Assembly (NCBI RefSeq): GCF_018128025.1
Contig: NZ_JAGSCS010000001.1
Location: 62,001-126,000 of the forward strand
Length of the DNA: 64,000 nt
Direction: 5' to 3'
Origin: Proteiniclasticum sediminis
GTDB taxonomy: Bacteria > Bacillota > Clostridia > Clostridiales > Clostridiaceae
Shown: in pieces, positions 16,551 to 25,343 of the stretch
Layout of the letters: every line of letters begins with the position of its first letter
Position numbering within the stretch: the first letter of the stretch is position 1
Position numbers and translations under genes: made by a program
Notes under the pieces: model-generated
The model's input: the letters and a program-made list of their open reading frames with translations, nothing else
Database searches by the model: none
Told to the model about the DNA's origin: nothing

Positions 16551-17354
16551 ATGGCAGAATCGATTGTAATTACTTCCGGCAAAGGTGGAGTGGGAAAAAC
16601 CACCACCACAGCCAACATCGGCACCGCCCTTGCACAGCTGGGCCACAAAGTCGTCGTCATCGACGGAGATACGGGACTTCGCAATCTGGACGTGCTCATG
16701 GGCTTGGAAAACCGCATCGTCTATACGCTGCTGGATTATTTTGAAGGCCGCTGCAAGCTGAAGCAGGCACTGATCAAAGACAAGCGACTTCCCAATCTTT
16801 GCCTCCTGCCTACAGCGCAGACCCGGGACAAGAACGACATCAATACGGATCAAATGATCGAACTGGTTCAGGAATTGAAGAAGGAGTTCGATTACATCCT
16901 CATTGACAGTCCTGCCGGCATTGAACAGGGGTTTGAAAACTCCATCGCTGCTGCGGATAGCGCCATCATCGTGGTCAACCCTGAAGTCACCTCCGTTCGG
17001 GATGCGGACCGGGTCATCGGTAAGCTGGATTCCAAAGGGGTAGAGGATCATAAAGTCATCATCAATCGTTTAAATCATGAAATGACGGAAAGCGGAGACA
17101 TGCTTAATGTGGACGACATTCTGGAAATTTTGTCCATCAAGCTTCTAGGCATCGTACCCGATGACCGAAACATCACTATTTCCACCAACAAGGGCGAACC
17201 CATCGTCACCGTGGAAGGAACCATGGCGGGAACGGCGTTCATCAACATTGCCCGACGGATCACCGGAGAAGAGGTACCTCTTCTTGATCTGAAACCGGAA
17301 GAAGAATCCTTCTTCGGAAAATTGTCGAAGCTGCTGTTCAACAAGAAGAAGTAA
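16551..17354 (+). CDS. minD: Septum site-determining protein MinD
   Basis: 267-residue ParA/MinD ATPase that binds the membrane and recruits MinC. It carries the deviant Walker A motif SGKGGVGKTT (residues 9-18), DGDTGLRNLD (about 41-50), and IDSPAGIEQGF (about 118). The last residues (FFGKLSKLLFNKKK) form the amphipathic membrane-targeting helix. It lies 25 nt after minC and 11 nt before minE. Confidence 0.97.
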   Translation: MAESIVITSGKGGVGKTTTTANIGTALAQLGHKVVVIDGDTGLRNLDVLMGLENRIVYTLLDYFEGRCKLKQALIKDKRLPNLCLLPTAQTRDKNDINTDQMIELVQELKKEFDYILIDSPAGIEQGFENSIAAADSAIIVVNPEVTSVRDADRVIGKLDSKGVEDHKVIINRLNHEMTESGDMLNVDDILEILSIKLLGIVPDDRNITISTNKGEPIVTVEGTMAGTAFINIARRITGEEVPLLDLKPEEESFFGKLSKLLFNKKK

Positions 17355-17365
17355 GGGGGTACGGA

Positions 17366-17629
17366 ATGGATATTTTCGGATTTTTGAAGAAAAAAAGCGG
17401 ATCAAAGGATACGGCAAAGGATCGGCTGAAGCTCATCCTCATGCATGACCGAGGGGATGTTTCCCCTGAACTTCTGGAGAATATCAAAAACGACATCCTG
17501 GATGTTCTTCGCAAATATGTGGAAGTGGACCCGGATCAGGAACTGGATCTCCAGGTCACCCAGACCGATACCGAGTACGGCTCCGTACCGGCCCTGGTGG
17601 CGAATATTCCTATCCGAAAGAAGCGTTAG
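17366..17629 (+). CDS. minE: Cell division topological specificity factor MinE
   Basis: 87 residues, the usual MinE length. The N-terminal part (MDIFGFLKKKSGSKDTAKDR) matches the membrane- and MinD-binding segment and DRLKLILMHDRGDVSPELLE the MinD-stimulating region; the C-terminal half is the topological specificity domain. In the known system MinE drives pole-to-pole MinCD oscillation. GGGGG ribosome binding site. Confidence 0.96.
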   Translation: MDIFGFLKKKSGSKDTAKDRLKLILMHDRGDVSPELLENIKNDILDVLRKYVEVDPDQELDLQVTQTDTEYGSVPALVANIPIRKKR

Positions 17630-17667
17630 CCGGGGAAAAACTCAGGAAATGTTAAATTGAAAGATGG

Positions 17668-17711
17668 AGCTGTATGGAGTACCATGAGGTTACCTACAGC
17701 TTTTTCTTTTT
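17668..17711 (+). terminator. Hairpin with T run between minE and rodA
   Basis: 7-bp stem AGCTGTA (17668-17674) / TACAGCT (17695-17701), a 20-nt loop that can pair further inside, then TTTTTCTTTTT. It probably limits read-through from minCDE into rodA. Its position also argues against rodA starting upstream at 17657. Confidence 0.65.
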
Positions 17712-17749
17712 ATGCCGTAGAAAAAACCGGAAGAAAGGTTACGAACACA

Positions 17750-18880
17750 ATGAAATGGATCAAAGGACTGCTCCTGGAGCGCAAAGACCTGAAAGAACTG
17801 GATTTTGGCATTTTACTCAGTGCCATGGCCATACTTTTTTATGGCACCTTTAATATTTATATGGCCACCCGGGTCAATGCCGGCGGGTACTATGCAAGGC
17901 TGCAGCTCACTTGGCTGGTGCTTTCCCTGGGTGTGGTCTATGTCATCCTTCTCATGGATTACCGCAAGGTTTACAAAATCGTTGATGTCCTGTACTGGGT
18001 GGTGATCCTGCTCCTGGTCGTCGTTCTATTCACCACCAAGGTGAAAGGCGCTGCAGGATGGTTCAGCATCGGCACCCGAGGACTCCAGCCTGCGGAATTC
18101 GCCAAGCTCACCACCATGCTCATGGTGGGCAAGCAGCTGCAGAAGGTAGATGGTCAGATCAACCATGCGCAGAACTTCCTCAAGGTTACGGCTTATGCTG
18201 CCTTGCCCATGATTCTCATGATGCTGCAGCCGGAAATGGGCCTCACCATGGTGACGTTCTTCATCGTACTTGGCATCTACTTCATCGTGGGACTCTCCAT
18301 GAAGGTCATCCTTACAGGCTTCGGCTTTGTGGCCGCCGCCGTTGTGGTGGTGCTGAACACCAACTTCCTGCCCGCCCACTGGAGCGACCGGCTCACCAGC
18401 TTTCTGTTCAACGAGGGAAGTGAGCTGGGTATCAACTACCAGCTAAGTCGAAGCATCATCAGCATCGGTTCCGGACAGATGACGGGAAACCTGGACTGGG
18501 CGAACTTTTTCCAGAAAAGCTCCGGTTTTTATGACCGGGTTCCGGAAAATCATACGGACTTTATCTTTTCCGTTCTATCGGAAAACTTCGGCCTCATCGG
18601 CGGCATCGCGCTCCTCGTCCTCTATGGGTTCCTGCTCTACCGGATGCTTCGCATTGCGAAAAAATCCGAAGATCTCTTCGGCCGCTGTATCGCCGTGGGT
18701 GTCTTTTCGTCTTTCCTCTTTTCTGTTCTGCAGAATGTGGGGATGACCATGGGCATGATGCCGATTTCCGGCATTACCCTTCCCCTGGTGTCCTACGGAG
18801 GAAGCTCCGTGCTCACCACCTTCATCGCCATTGGAATGGTGCTCAACGTGGGCATGAAGAAAAAGACCACGCTGTTTTAG
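17750..18880 (+). CDS. rodA: FtsW/RodA/SpoVE family peptidoglycan glycosyltransferase, probably RodA
   Basis: 376-residue polytopic SEDS protein with about ten membrane segments, polymerising lipid II into glycan strands with a partner PBP. Family blocks seen: GLQPAEFAKL (about residue 110), QPEMGLTMV (about 161) and the C-terminal PISGITLPLVSYGGSSVL (about 340). The frame is open from 17657, but that upstream part lies in a terminator-like hairpin, while ATG 17750 is preceded by AGAAAGG. Position behind minCDE favours RodA; SpoVE or FtsW cannot be fully excluded. Confidence 0.92.
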   Translation: MKWIKGLLLERKDLKELDFGILLSAMAILFYGTFNIYMATRVNAGGYYARLQLTWLVLSLGVVYVILLMDYRKVYKIVDVLYWVVILLLVVVLFTTKVKGAAGWFSIGTRGLQPAEFAKLTTMLMVGKQLQKVDGQINHAQNFLKVTAYAALPMILMMLQPEMGLTMVTFFIVLGIYFIVGLSMKVILTGFGFVAAAVVVVLNTNFLPAHWSDRLTSFLFNEGSELGINYQLSRSIISIGSGQMTGNLDWANFFQKSSGFYDRVPENHTDFIFSVLSENFGLIGGIALLVLYGFLLYRMLRIAKKSEDLFGRCIAVGVFSSFLFSVLQNVGMTMGMMPISGITLPLVSYGGSSVLTTFIAIGMVLNVGMKKKTTLF

Positions 18881-18912
18881 CGGATTATGATCGTAAGAGA
18901 AGGAGAGCGTCC

Positions 18913-20325
18913 ATGTTAGAACTGTTTATCGAAGAAGATGTGCACCGGCGCCTGGTTCTGAAAAAAGACGGCCAGATGGCGGAGTGCTATATTGAAGATC
19001 GGGAGAATCCTGCCCGCTCTGGGGACATCTTCCTGGGGATCATCAAAAAGAAAGTGAAAGCCCTGAACTCTGTCTTTGTGGATATCGGACTGGGGAAAAA
19101 CGCCTATCTGTATGTGACGGACAAAGGACGGTTTGAGGACTACCGGGAAGGCCAGAGCCTTCTGGTGGAAGTCCTCAAAGAGGAAGAGGGGTCCAAGGGG
19201 GCCAAAGTCACGGAGAAAGTCTCCTTGGGCGGAAAGTATGTGGTTCTTTTCCCGGGAAAAGGATTCAGTTTTTCGAAGAAAATACAGCGGGAAGCCTTCC
19301 TGGAGCGCCACGGGAGCCAAAAACCCCTGGCCGGATACCAGGTGCTCTTCCGGGAAGCCTCTTTTCTGGCGCAGCAGGATCTGGTGCAAGAAGAGATGGA
19401 GACCCTGAAAACTGAGTTCGATCATATTTTCCAGCGGGCTGAAACTGGGGTGGGACCCCGTCGTCTCTATGGGGAGATTTCCTTTTTGGATCGTATCCTG
19501 CGAGACCGCTTCCAGGAACTGCAGATGATCTATGCCGATTCCCCGGAAACTGTCCAATACCTGAAGCTGAACTATGGGCTGCCGGCCATCGTCAGTCCCG
19601 CAGGGCGGCGACTCTTTGATTTCTACGGCATCGAAGCGGAGCTTCAGAAGCTTCGGGATCCCAAGGTGAGGCTCAAAAACGGCGGCAATCTCGTCATTGA
19701 GCAGACGGAAGCCATGGTGGTCATCGACATCAACAGCGCAAAATACACGGGAAAAGGGGACAAGGAAGCCACGGCGCTGCACATGAATCTGCAGGCAGCG
19801 GAAGAAATTGCCCGCCAGGTTCGTCTTCGAAACCTTTCCGGGATTATTCTCATCGATTTCATCGACATGCAGCGGCCGGAAAACCGGGCAGCCCTTCAAA
19901 AAGCCATGGATCAGGCTTTTGCGGAAGATCCGCTCTTTTCCAAAAGTTATCCGCTGACCGAGCTCAACCTCATGCAGCTGACCCGAAAGAAAAAAGGATA
20001 TCCCCTGCGGCACTATTTGGAGGAGCCTTGCCGGCATTGCCACGGCATGGGTCAGATTCTCCTCTATGCCTATCTTCTGAAGCAGGTGGCCGGGGAAATT
20101 GGCCGTCACGTGGACAATGTAGAAATCCTGGACTATCATGTGGAACTGGATGAGAGCTATCGCAGTGATGCGGAGCAGGATCTGGGCGCCTTTCTCCAGG
20201 CCATTGGCGGAGAACAGAAACGGATATACCTTCAGTTTACCCAGGGAAAAGGCCCTTACCGGGTCCAGCCCCTGGTATTTAAAAATCAAATCGCGGAACT
20301 GGAGGAGTTTCTCCTGAAATCCTGA
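18913..20325 (+). CDS. rng: Ribonuclease G/E family endoribonuclease
   Basis: 470 residues. An N-terminal S1 RNA-binding domain (about 35-125, with GDIFLGIIKKKVKALNSVFV) precedes the catalytic RNase E/G core with VVIDINSAKYTGKG (about 273-286) and GIILIDFIDM (about 313); these aspartates bind the metal. CRHCHGMG (about residue 376) is the Zn-link. It lacks the long C-terminal scaffold of RNase E, as expected for RNase G-like proteins. It is located just upstream of rplU as in many Clostridia. Good GGAGAG ribosome binding site. Confidence 0.93.
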   Translation: MLELFIEEDVHRRLVLKKDGQMAECYIEDRENPARSGDIFLGIIKKKVKALNSVFVDIGLGKNAYLYVTDKGRFEDYREGQSLLVEVLKEEEGSKGAKVTEKVSLGGKYVVLFPGKGFSFSKKIQREAFLERHGSQKPLAGYQVLFREASFLAQQDLVQEEMETLKTEFDHIFQRAETGVGPRRLYGEISFLDRILRDRFQELQMIYADSPETVQYLKLNYGLPAIVSPAGRRLFDFYGIEAELQKLRDPKVRLKNGGNLVIEQTEAMVVIDINSAKYTGKGDKEATALHMNLQAAEEIARQVRLRNLSGIILIDFIDMQRPENRAALQKAMDQAFAEDPLFSKSYPLTELNLMQLTRKKKGYPLRHYLEEPCRHCHGMGQILLYAYLLKQVAGEIGRHVDNVEILDYHVELDESYRSDAEQDLGAFLQAIGGEQKRIYLQFTQGKGPYRVQPLVFKNQIAELEEFLLKS

Positions 20326-20333
20326 AGATTTCT

Positions 20334-20362
20334 TTGACAACCGGATTCCAGGTTGTTATAAT
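20334..20362 (+). promoter_or_regulatory. Promoter of the rplU operon
   Basis: Perfect TTGACA (20334-20339), 17-nt spacer and perfect TATAAT (20357-20362), the strongest sigma-A-type promoter in the window. Confidence 0.9.
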
Positions 20363-20367
20363 ACTAT

Positions 20368-20437
20368 GTAGGCCGCACGAAAGAGGTTTTCAAACGGAGC
20401 ATTCCGTGCCTCGACGGCGAGTACTGATATGAGGAGG
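20368..20437 (+). ncRNA. Ribosomal protein L21 leader RNA
   Basis: The stretch after the promoter contains GGCCGCACGAAAGAGG, a hairpin (CGGAGCATTCCG region) and the conserved CGACGGCGAGTACTGATATG just before GAGGAGGTG. These are features of the L21 leader known from Firmicutes, thought to mediate autogenous control by L21. Recognition is from memory of the family. Confidence 0.85.
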
Positions 20438-20445
20438 TGTATCAT

Positions 20446-20760
20446 ATGTATGCAGTTTTAAACACTGGTGGTAAGCAGTATAAAGTTTCCGTCGGCGATG
20501 TTCTGAAGGTGGAGAAGCTGGCTGCTGAAGTCAATTCCATGGTTGAACTGACTGATGTTCTGGCCGTTTCCAACGATGAAGGCGAGCTGACCATCGGAAC
20601 TCCGGTTGTTGCTGGAGCCAAGGTTGTTGCCAAAGTCATCGCACAGGACAAGGCGAAGAAGGTTATTGTCTTCAAGTTCAAGCCCAAGAAGGACTACCGC
20701 AAGAAGCAGGGCCATCGTCAGCCGTTCACGAAGATCGTGATCGAAAAGATCGAAGCTTAG
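20446..20760 (+). CDS. rplU: 50S ribosomal protein L21
   Basis: 104 residues, [20 protein letters not shown] at the start and [16 protein letters not shown] at the end, typical of L21. A GTG at 20437 is in frame, but it lies inside the GAGGAGGTG ribosome binding site, so ATG 20446 is the start. First gene of the L21-Prp-L27 set, which builds the large subunit. Confidence 0.97.
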   Translation: MYAVLNTGGKQYKVSVGDVLKVEKLAAEVNSMVELTDVLAVSNDEGELTIGTPVVAGAKVVAKVIAQDKAKKVIVFKFKPKKDYRKKQGHRQPFTKIVIEKIEA

Positions 20761-20762
20761 TC

Positions 20763-21095
20763 ATGATTGAAGTTAAGTTTATTCGAAAATCCGGTCTTTT
20801 GGAGGCTTTCATTTATGACGGCCATGCCGATTTTGATGACTACGGGAAAGATATCGTATGCGCGGCGGTAACGGCGCAGTGTATGATGGCTTACAACGGC
20901 CTGAACGAAGTGATGAAAATCAAGAACAGGATTGAACTGAACGAGGATGGCGGCTATCTGGCCGTAAGTCTTGACGGTGCAAGCACCGAAGAGAAGAAAT
21001 CAGCCCAAGTGCTGATGGAAACCTTGCTTCTGGGCATAAAAGCCATTGAAGTTCAGTATGGAAATTTTATTCAGCTAATTGAAGAGGAGGTGTAA
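20763..21095 (+). CDS. prp: Ribosomal-processing cysteine protease Prp
   Basis: 110-residue protease (formerly YsxB) that cuts the N-terminal extension of L27 in Firmicutes. The catalytic pair is visible: His21 (GHADF) and Cys33 ([11 protein letters not shown]). It sits between rplU and rpmA, as in all organisms with the extended L27, and starts two bases after the rplU stop, implying translational coupling. The L27 encoded next has the matching cleavage site. Confidence 0.95.
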   Translation: MIEVKFIRKSGLLEAFIYDGHADFDDYGKDIVCAAVTAQCMMAYNGLNEVMKIKNRIELNEDGGYLAVSLDGASTEEKKSAQVLMETLLLGIKAIEVQYGNFIQLIEEEV

Positions 21096-21099
21096 CAAT

Positions 21100-21402
21100 A
21101 TGCTTATATTAAACCTTCAGTTCTTCTCATCCAAGAAGGGTGTGGGAAGTACCAAGAACGGTAGAGACTCTGAGTCCAAGAGACTGGGTGTTAAGTCTGC
21201 TGACGGACAGTTTGTTCTCGCAGGAAACATTCTGGTTAGACAGAGAGGCACAAAGATCCACCCGGGAACCAACGTGGGCAGGGGCAGTGATGATACATTG
21301 TTCGCCAAGGTTGATGGAGTCGTAAGATTCGAGAGACTGGGACGGGACAAGAAAAAAGCAAGTGTATACCCAGCTGAGCTGGCTACAGCAATTGCAGAAT
21401 AG
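21100..21402 (+). CDS. rpmA: 50S ribosomal protein L27 with cleavable N-terminus
   Basis: 100 residues. It begins MLILNLQFF followed by [15 protein letters not shown]; Prp is expected to cut after the Phe-Phe pair so that the mature N-terminus can reach the peptidyl transferase centre. The [12 protein letters not shown] and GSDDTLFA blocks are standard L27. Start chosen at ATG 21100 behind GAGGAGG; the frame is open further upstream (21079) but this adds unrelated residues. Confidence 0.97.
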   Translation: MLILNLQFFSSKKGVGSTKNGRDSESKRLGVKSADGQFVLAGNILVRQRGTKIHPGTNVGRGSDDTLFAKVDGVVRFERLGRDKKKASVYPAELATAIAE

Positions 21403-21414
21403 CGTATAAAGTAT

Positions 21415-21445
21415 GGGCCTGCTAACACAGCAGGTCCTATTTTTT
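21415..21445 (+). terminator. Terminator after rpmA
   Basis: 9-bp stem GGGCCTGCT (21415-21423) / AGCAGGTCC (21429-21437) with one G-U pair, loop AACAC and a T-rich tail. Confidence 0.85.
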
Positions 21446-21487
21446 GAAACGAAAGAATATTTCCCCATGGAAATTCCCGTTTTATTG

Positions 21488-21600
21488 TATAATAGACGTA
21501 AAAAAGGGAGGGCGCCGCAGCCCTGACGAGATTTTAGCGGCGCAGGGTACAGGCTTTAAACATGGCCTGCCCGAAAATCGAAAACCTGAGGCAGGTGAAA
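21488..21600 (+). promoter_or_regulatory. Promoter and structured leader of obg
   Basis: A perfect TATAAT (21488-21493) without a clear -35 box is followed by a G+C-rich leader. The leader has an inverted repeat GCGCCGC (21512-21518) / GCGGCGC (21537-21543), an alternative partner GCCCT/AGGGT overlapping it, and further repeats around 21550-21595 (GCCTGCC, CCTGAGGCAGG). It matches no riboswitch I know. Regulatory role is inferred. Confidence 0.45.
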
Positions 21601-21603
21601 TCT

Positions 21604-22887
21604 ATGAACATGTTTATTGATATCGCGGATATTCTCATCCGCAGCGGCGACGGCGGCGATGGCGCCATTGCTTTCCGTCGGGAAAAGTACGTTTCCCATG
21701 GCGGCCCAGAAGGCGGCGACGGCGGAAAAGGCGGCGATGTGGTATTTGTGGTGAATCCCGATATGACCACTTTGCTGGACTTTAAATACAAGCGCAAGTT
21801 TGTGGCCCAGGACGGGGAAAAGGGCGGCGAAAGCCGATGCTACGGGGCCAATGCGCCCACGCTGGAAATTCAGGTTCCCCTGGGCACCATCATTAAGGAT
21901 AAAGAGACCGGAAAGATCATCGCAGATCTCTCCCAGCGCGGGGACAAAGTTGTGGTCCTTCGCGGCGGTAAAGGGGGCAAAGGCAACGCCAAGTTTGCCA
22001 CACCAACCCGCCAGGCTCCTGATTTTGCGGAACCCGGAATGCCCGGCGAAGAGCGCCAGGTGACCCTGGAACTGAAACTTCTGGCTGATGTGGGCCTTCT
22101 TGGCTTCCCCAACGTGGGCAAGTCTACCCTGCTCTCCAAAGCCACCAAAGCAACCCCAAAGATTGCCAACTACCACTTTACTACCCTGGAACCAAACCTC
22201 GGCGTCGTTTCCCTTCCGGGAATCAATCCCTTTGTCATCGCCGATATTCCGGGAATCATTGAAGGGGCATCCGAAGGCGTGGGTCTGGGAATTCAGTTCC
22301 TCCGCCACATTGAGCGTACCCGTGTACTGCTTCACATCGTGGATATCTCCGCCATGGAAGGCCGGGACCCCTATGAGGATTTCCTGCTCATCAATGAGGA
22401 ACTGAAGAAATACAAGCTGGATCTCACGGACAGACCGCAGATCGTGGTCATGAACAAAGTGGATCTTGTCTATGAAAAGGAAGCCCTGGACGACTTCCGC
22501 AAGAAGGTCAATGCCCTGGGGTATGAGGATGTCTATGAGATGTCTGCAGCCACCGGTGAAGGGGTTACCGAGGTCATCAAGGCCTGTGCGGAAAAGCTCC
22601 AGTCTATTCCCGTCATGGACACCCTCTATCAGGATGATGATTTCTATGTGCCGGAAGCCAAACGCTTCACCTATGAGATTCACGTCGACGAAGACGGCGT
22701 CTTTGTCGTATCCGGATCCTTCGTGGACCGTCTCCTGAACGCCGTGAACATCAACAATCCCGGCCATCTTCGCTACTTCCACAAGGTTCTGGGCAACAAG
22801 GGTGTGCTCCAGGCGCTGAAGGATATGGGCATCGAGGACGGCGACATGATCCGGCTGAACAACTTTGAATTTGAATACTATGCATAG
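21604..22887 (+). CDS. obgE: GTPase Obg
   Basis: 427 residues. The glycine-rich Obg domain (about 1-157, e.g. [23 protein letters not shown]) is followed by the GTPase domain with the P-loop GFPNVGKST (about 165), switch II DIPGI (about 212) and NKVD (about 282), and by the C-terminal OCT domain. Obg acts in large-subunit assembly and stress signalling. Frame is open from 21562, but the GAGGCAGG site and homologous starts favour ATG 21604 (or 21610). Confidence 0.96.
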   Translation: MNMFIDIADILIRSGDGGDGAIAFRREKYVSHGGPEGGDGGKGGDVVFVVNPDMTTLLDFKYKRKFVAQDGEKGGESRCYGANAPTLEIQVPLGTIIKDKETGKIIADLSQRGDKVVVLRGGKGGKGNAKFATPTRQAPDFAEPGMPGEERQVTLELKLLADVGLLGFPNVGKSTLLSKATKATPKIANYHFTTLEPNLGVVSLPGINPFVIADIPGIIEGASEGVGLGIQFLRHIERTRVLLHIVDISAMEGRDPYEDFLLINEELKKYKLDLTDRPQIVVMNKVDLVYEKEALDDFRKKVNALGYEDVYEMSAATGEGVTEVIKACAEKLQSIPVMDTLYQDDDFYVPEAKRFTYEIHVDEDGVFVVSGSFVDRLLNAVNINNPGHLRYFHKVLGNKGVLQALKDMGIEDGDMIRLNNFEFEYYA

Positions 22888-22899
22888 GAGTCGATAGTG

Positions 22900-23196
22900 A
22901 TGATAACAACGAAACAACGGGCCTATCTTCGAAGTCTGGCCAACTCCATCGACCCAATTTTCCAGATCGGGAAGGGCGGAATCGAAGCCGCCTTCATCAA
23001 ACAGGTGGAAGACGCGCTGGAAAAGCGGGAACTGATCAAGATCAATGTCCTGGAAAACAGCGGCCTGGGAACCCGTGAAGCCCATGATCAGCTCGTGGGA
23101 GCCATTGGATGTGAAGGAATCCAGATCATCGGTTCCAAGATTGTCCTCTATAAAGAAAGTAAAAACCACAAGAAGATCGAACTGCCGCGCAAATGA
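22900..23196 (+). CDS. yhbY: YhbY-like CRM-domain RNA-binding protein
   Basis: 98 residues, one CRM domain: KQRAYLRSLANSIDPIFQIG then the GKGG loop (IGKGGI), and EAHDQLVGAIGCEGIQIIGSKIVLYKES at the end. YhbY proteins bind pre-50S particles. ATG 22900 is preceded by a GTG codon; GGAG is upstream of both. The last four bases overlap nadD (ATGA). Confidence 0.92.
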   Translation: MITTKQRAYLRSLANSIDPIFQIGKGGIEAAFIKQVEDALEKRELIKINVLENSGLGTREAHDQLVGAIGCEGIQIIGSKIVLYKESKNHKKIELPRK

Positions 23197-23813
23197 GAAC
23201 CGGCATTCTCGGGGGGACCTTCAACCCTGTACACAATGGACATTTGTACATGGCCTTTGAAGCAAAGGAGAGGCTGAAGCTGGATCGTCTGATTCTCTTG
23301 CCCAACTATCAGCCTCCCCATAAAGATGCCCAGGGCCGGGATCCTCAGGATGCCCTGGCCATGCTGAACCTGATTTTTTCGGGGGAGGAGGGCTTCCTCA
23401 TCTCCCGTTTTGAACTGGAGAAAAAGGGGCTCTCCTACACCGTGGATACCCTGGAACATTTTTCAAAAATCTACCCCGAGGACGAGCTGTTTCTCCTCAT
23501 GGGTGAGGATTCCTACGTGGAGTTTTCCCGGTGGCGCAATCCTCAGCGGATTCTTGAACTGGCCACGTTGGTGGTTTTTGAACGCAAATTCTATCCCGAG
23601 GCCATGCGCAAAGAGGCTATGGCCTTCATTGCCGGCCATGGGGGGAAGGTTCATCTCGTGGATTCCCGGATTCTGGAAATTTCCAGCAGTGACATTCGGG
23701 CGAGAGTGAAGAACGGCTTGGAAATCCGCTACCTGGTGCCGGAGGAAGTGAGGACCTACATTGAGAAACATGGACTATACCAAGAACAGTCCCTGGACGG
23801 AGGAACAGATTAA
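23193..23813 (+). CDS. nadD: Nicotinate-nucleotide adenylyltransferase
   Basis: 206 residues. It joins ATP and nicotinate mononucleotide to give deamido-NAD. The nucleotidyl-transferase motif GTFNPVHNGHL is at residues 8-18 and the second motif SSSDIRARVKNG at about 170. Its product is the substrate of the NAD+ synthetase encoded at 50564-52489. Start overlaps yhbY by 4 nt. Confidence 0.96.
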   Translation: MRTGILGGTFNPVHNGHLYMAFEAKERLKLDRLILLPNYQPPHKDAQGRDPQDALAMLNLIFSGEEGFLISRFELEKKGLSYTVDTLEHFSKIYPEDELFLLMGEDSYVEFSRWRNPQRILELATLVVFERKFYPEAMRKEAMAFIAGHGGKVHLVDSRILEISSSDIRARVKNGLEIRYLVPEEVRTYIEKHGLYQEQSLDGGTD

Positions 23814-24405
23814 ATCCTCGCTCCAGGAAAACCTAAATCCCCATCGGTACCAGCATGTGCTGGGCGTCGTGAAGGCCAGCGAAATGCTGGCCCTTTGCCA
23901 TGGCGCAGATCCGGAAAAAGCCCGCATCGCCGCCCTGTATCATGATGTGCTGAAATCCCAGAAGCCCCAGTGGCTCACGGATTATCTTAAGGCCCATGGG
24001 GAAGTTCCGGGAGAACTGGCCTTGGCCCCCAGTGTGCTCCATGCCCCGGCAGGAGCCCTCTATGCCGAGCATACCGGCGGGGTCACAGATCCGGAGATCC
24101 TGTTCGCCATCCGGTACCACACCACGGGACGTCCCCAAATGGGAACTTTGGAGAAGATCATCTATTTGGCGGATCTCATTGAGGAAAACCGAAGTTATGA
24201 TGGGGTAGAGGTCCTGCGCAGCCTGGCCAGGGATGACTTAGACCGGGCCATGCTGGCCGCTCTGGAACAGAGCATCCGATATCTCCTGCATAGGAAGGAG
24301 CATATCCTGCTCATTTCCGTGGAAGCCCGCAATGCCTTTCTTAATCAGCTCAAAGAACGAATGACAGGAGAAAAATCCCATGACGAAAAACTTGCAGAGA
24401 ATTGA
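23770..24405 (+). CDS. yqeK: YqeK-type HD-domain phosphohydrolase (diadenosine tetraphosphatase)
   Basis: About 211 residues. HD-domain metal ligands are visible: HRYQHVLGV (about 25-33), ALYHDVLK (about 55-62) and the later His and Asp in IRYHTTGRPQ and IIYLADLIEENRSYDG. YqeK proteins hydrolyse Ap4A symmetrically. The start is uncertain: TTG 23761 has the better-spaced GAGG, ATG 23770 is the stronger codon; both overlap nadD by over 40 nt. In many Firmicutes rsfS follows yqeK; here an RluA-family gene follows instead. Confidence 0.88.
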   Translation: MDYTKNSPWTEEQIKSSLQENLNPHRYQHVLGVVKASEMLALCHGADPEKARIAALYHDVLKSQKPQWLTDYLKAHGEVPGELALAPSVLHAPAGALYAEHTGGVTDPEILFAIRYHTTGRPQMGTLEKIIYLADLIEENRSYDGVEVLRSLARDDLDRAMLAALEQSIRYLLHRKEHILLISVEARNAFLNQLKERMTGEKSHDEKLAEN

Positions 24406-25330
24406 GAAGGATGTGCCACTAACCTGTGTGGGGCTGAAGCTGCGGGAGTACCTCAAGGAGGAACTGGAGCTTTCCACCCGGTTTATGCGCAAGTCTGCCT
24501 TGGATAAACGCATCTTTATCAATGAAAAGCCCGTCAAACTGGACTATATCCTTCGGGAAGGAGACCGAATCCGCATCCTGCTGGTCACCGAAGAAACGCA
24601 GTACATGGACCCGGAAGAGCTGCCCCTGGATGTCCTCTATGAGGACGATGCCCTGCTTATTGTAAATAAGGATGCCCATATGGTGGTGCATCCTACCCCT
24701 ACCCATAAGACAGGCACCCTGTCCAATGCCGTGCTGCATCATTACCGGGCAAAAGGGGAAGCCACCATCATTCGGCTGGTTTCTCGCCTGGACATGAACA
24801 CTTCCGGGCTGATCATTCTGGCAAAAAATCAGTATGTCCATTCCCGAATCTCCAAGGATATGCAGGATGAGGCCTATGACAAGTATTATGTGGCCCTGGT
24901 CAAAGGGGATTTTCCGGAGGATGTTCACCTCATTGATCTGCCCATCTATCGGGTGGGAGAGGGTGTCCTGAACCGGATCATCGACGAGCGGGGACAGGAA
25001 TCCCGGACAAAAGTCCGTGTGTTGGAGAAGAAGGAGGGGTATTCACTGCTCCTTCTTAAACTCCTCACGGGACGCACGCACCAGATCCGGGTACACCTCA
25101 GTCATTTGGGTTATCCCATTCTGGGTGATGAACTCTACGGGGGAGAAATGGATCGCATAGACCGCCAGGCGCTTCATGCGCTTTACGTATCCTTTATCCA
25201 TCCGGTCAGTGAGAAACCCATGACGGCTTTTGCCCCGCTGAAACCGGATCTCCTGGCGTTGGGTAATGCCCTGGGATTCCAGATGGAACGCATAAAACCT
25301 GAATTAATGACCGAAGACCGAAATCGCTGA
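24380..25330 (+). CDS. RluA family pseudouridine synthase
   Basis: 316 residues: an N-terminal S4-like RNA-binding part (about 18-85) and the RluA catalytic domain. The catalytic loop reads SRLDMNTSGLIILAKN (Asp at about residue 138), with serine where most relatives have histidine (HRLD). The later block GRTHQIRVHLSHLGYPILGDELYGG is typical. It converts specific uridines of rRNA or tRNA to pseudouridine; the target site cannot be read. Start overlaps the end of yqeK by 26 nt and has GGAG upstream. Confidence 0.9.
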   Translation: MTKNLQRIEKDVPLTCVGLKLREYLKEELELSTRFMRKSALDKRIFINEKPVKLDYILREGDRIRILLVTEETQYMDPEELPLDVLYEDDALLIVNKDAHMVVHPTPTHKTGTLSNAVLHHYRAKGEATIIRLVSRLDMNTSGLIILAKNQYVHSRISKDMQDEAYDKYYVALVKGDFPEDVHLIDLPIYRVGEGVLNRIIDERGQESRTKVRVLEKKEGYSLLLLKLLTGRTHQIRVHLSHLGYPILGDELYGGEMDRIDRQALHALYVSFIHPVSEKPMTAFAPLKPDLLALGNALGFQMERIKPELMTEDRNR

Positions 25331-25343
25331 TTTCGGTCTTTTT
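25314..25343 (+). terminator. Terminator after the pseudouridine synthase gene
   Basis: 10-bp stem (25315-25324 with 25330-25339; AGACCGAAAT with ATTTCGGTCT), loop CGCTG, then TTTT. It overlaps the stop codon and ends the rplU-to-rluA block. Confidence 0.9.

Noticed and set aside
21556..23169. 537-residue minus-strand frame opposite obg
   Set aside because: Shadow frame; rich in His, Val and Phe as expected from reverse reading of codon-biased genes, no motif.
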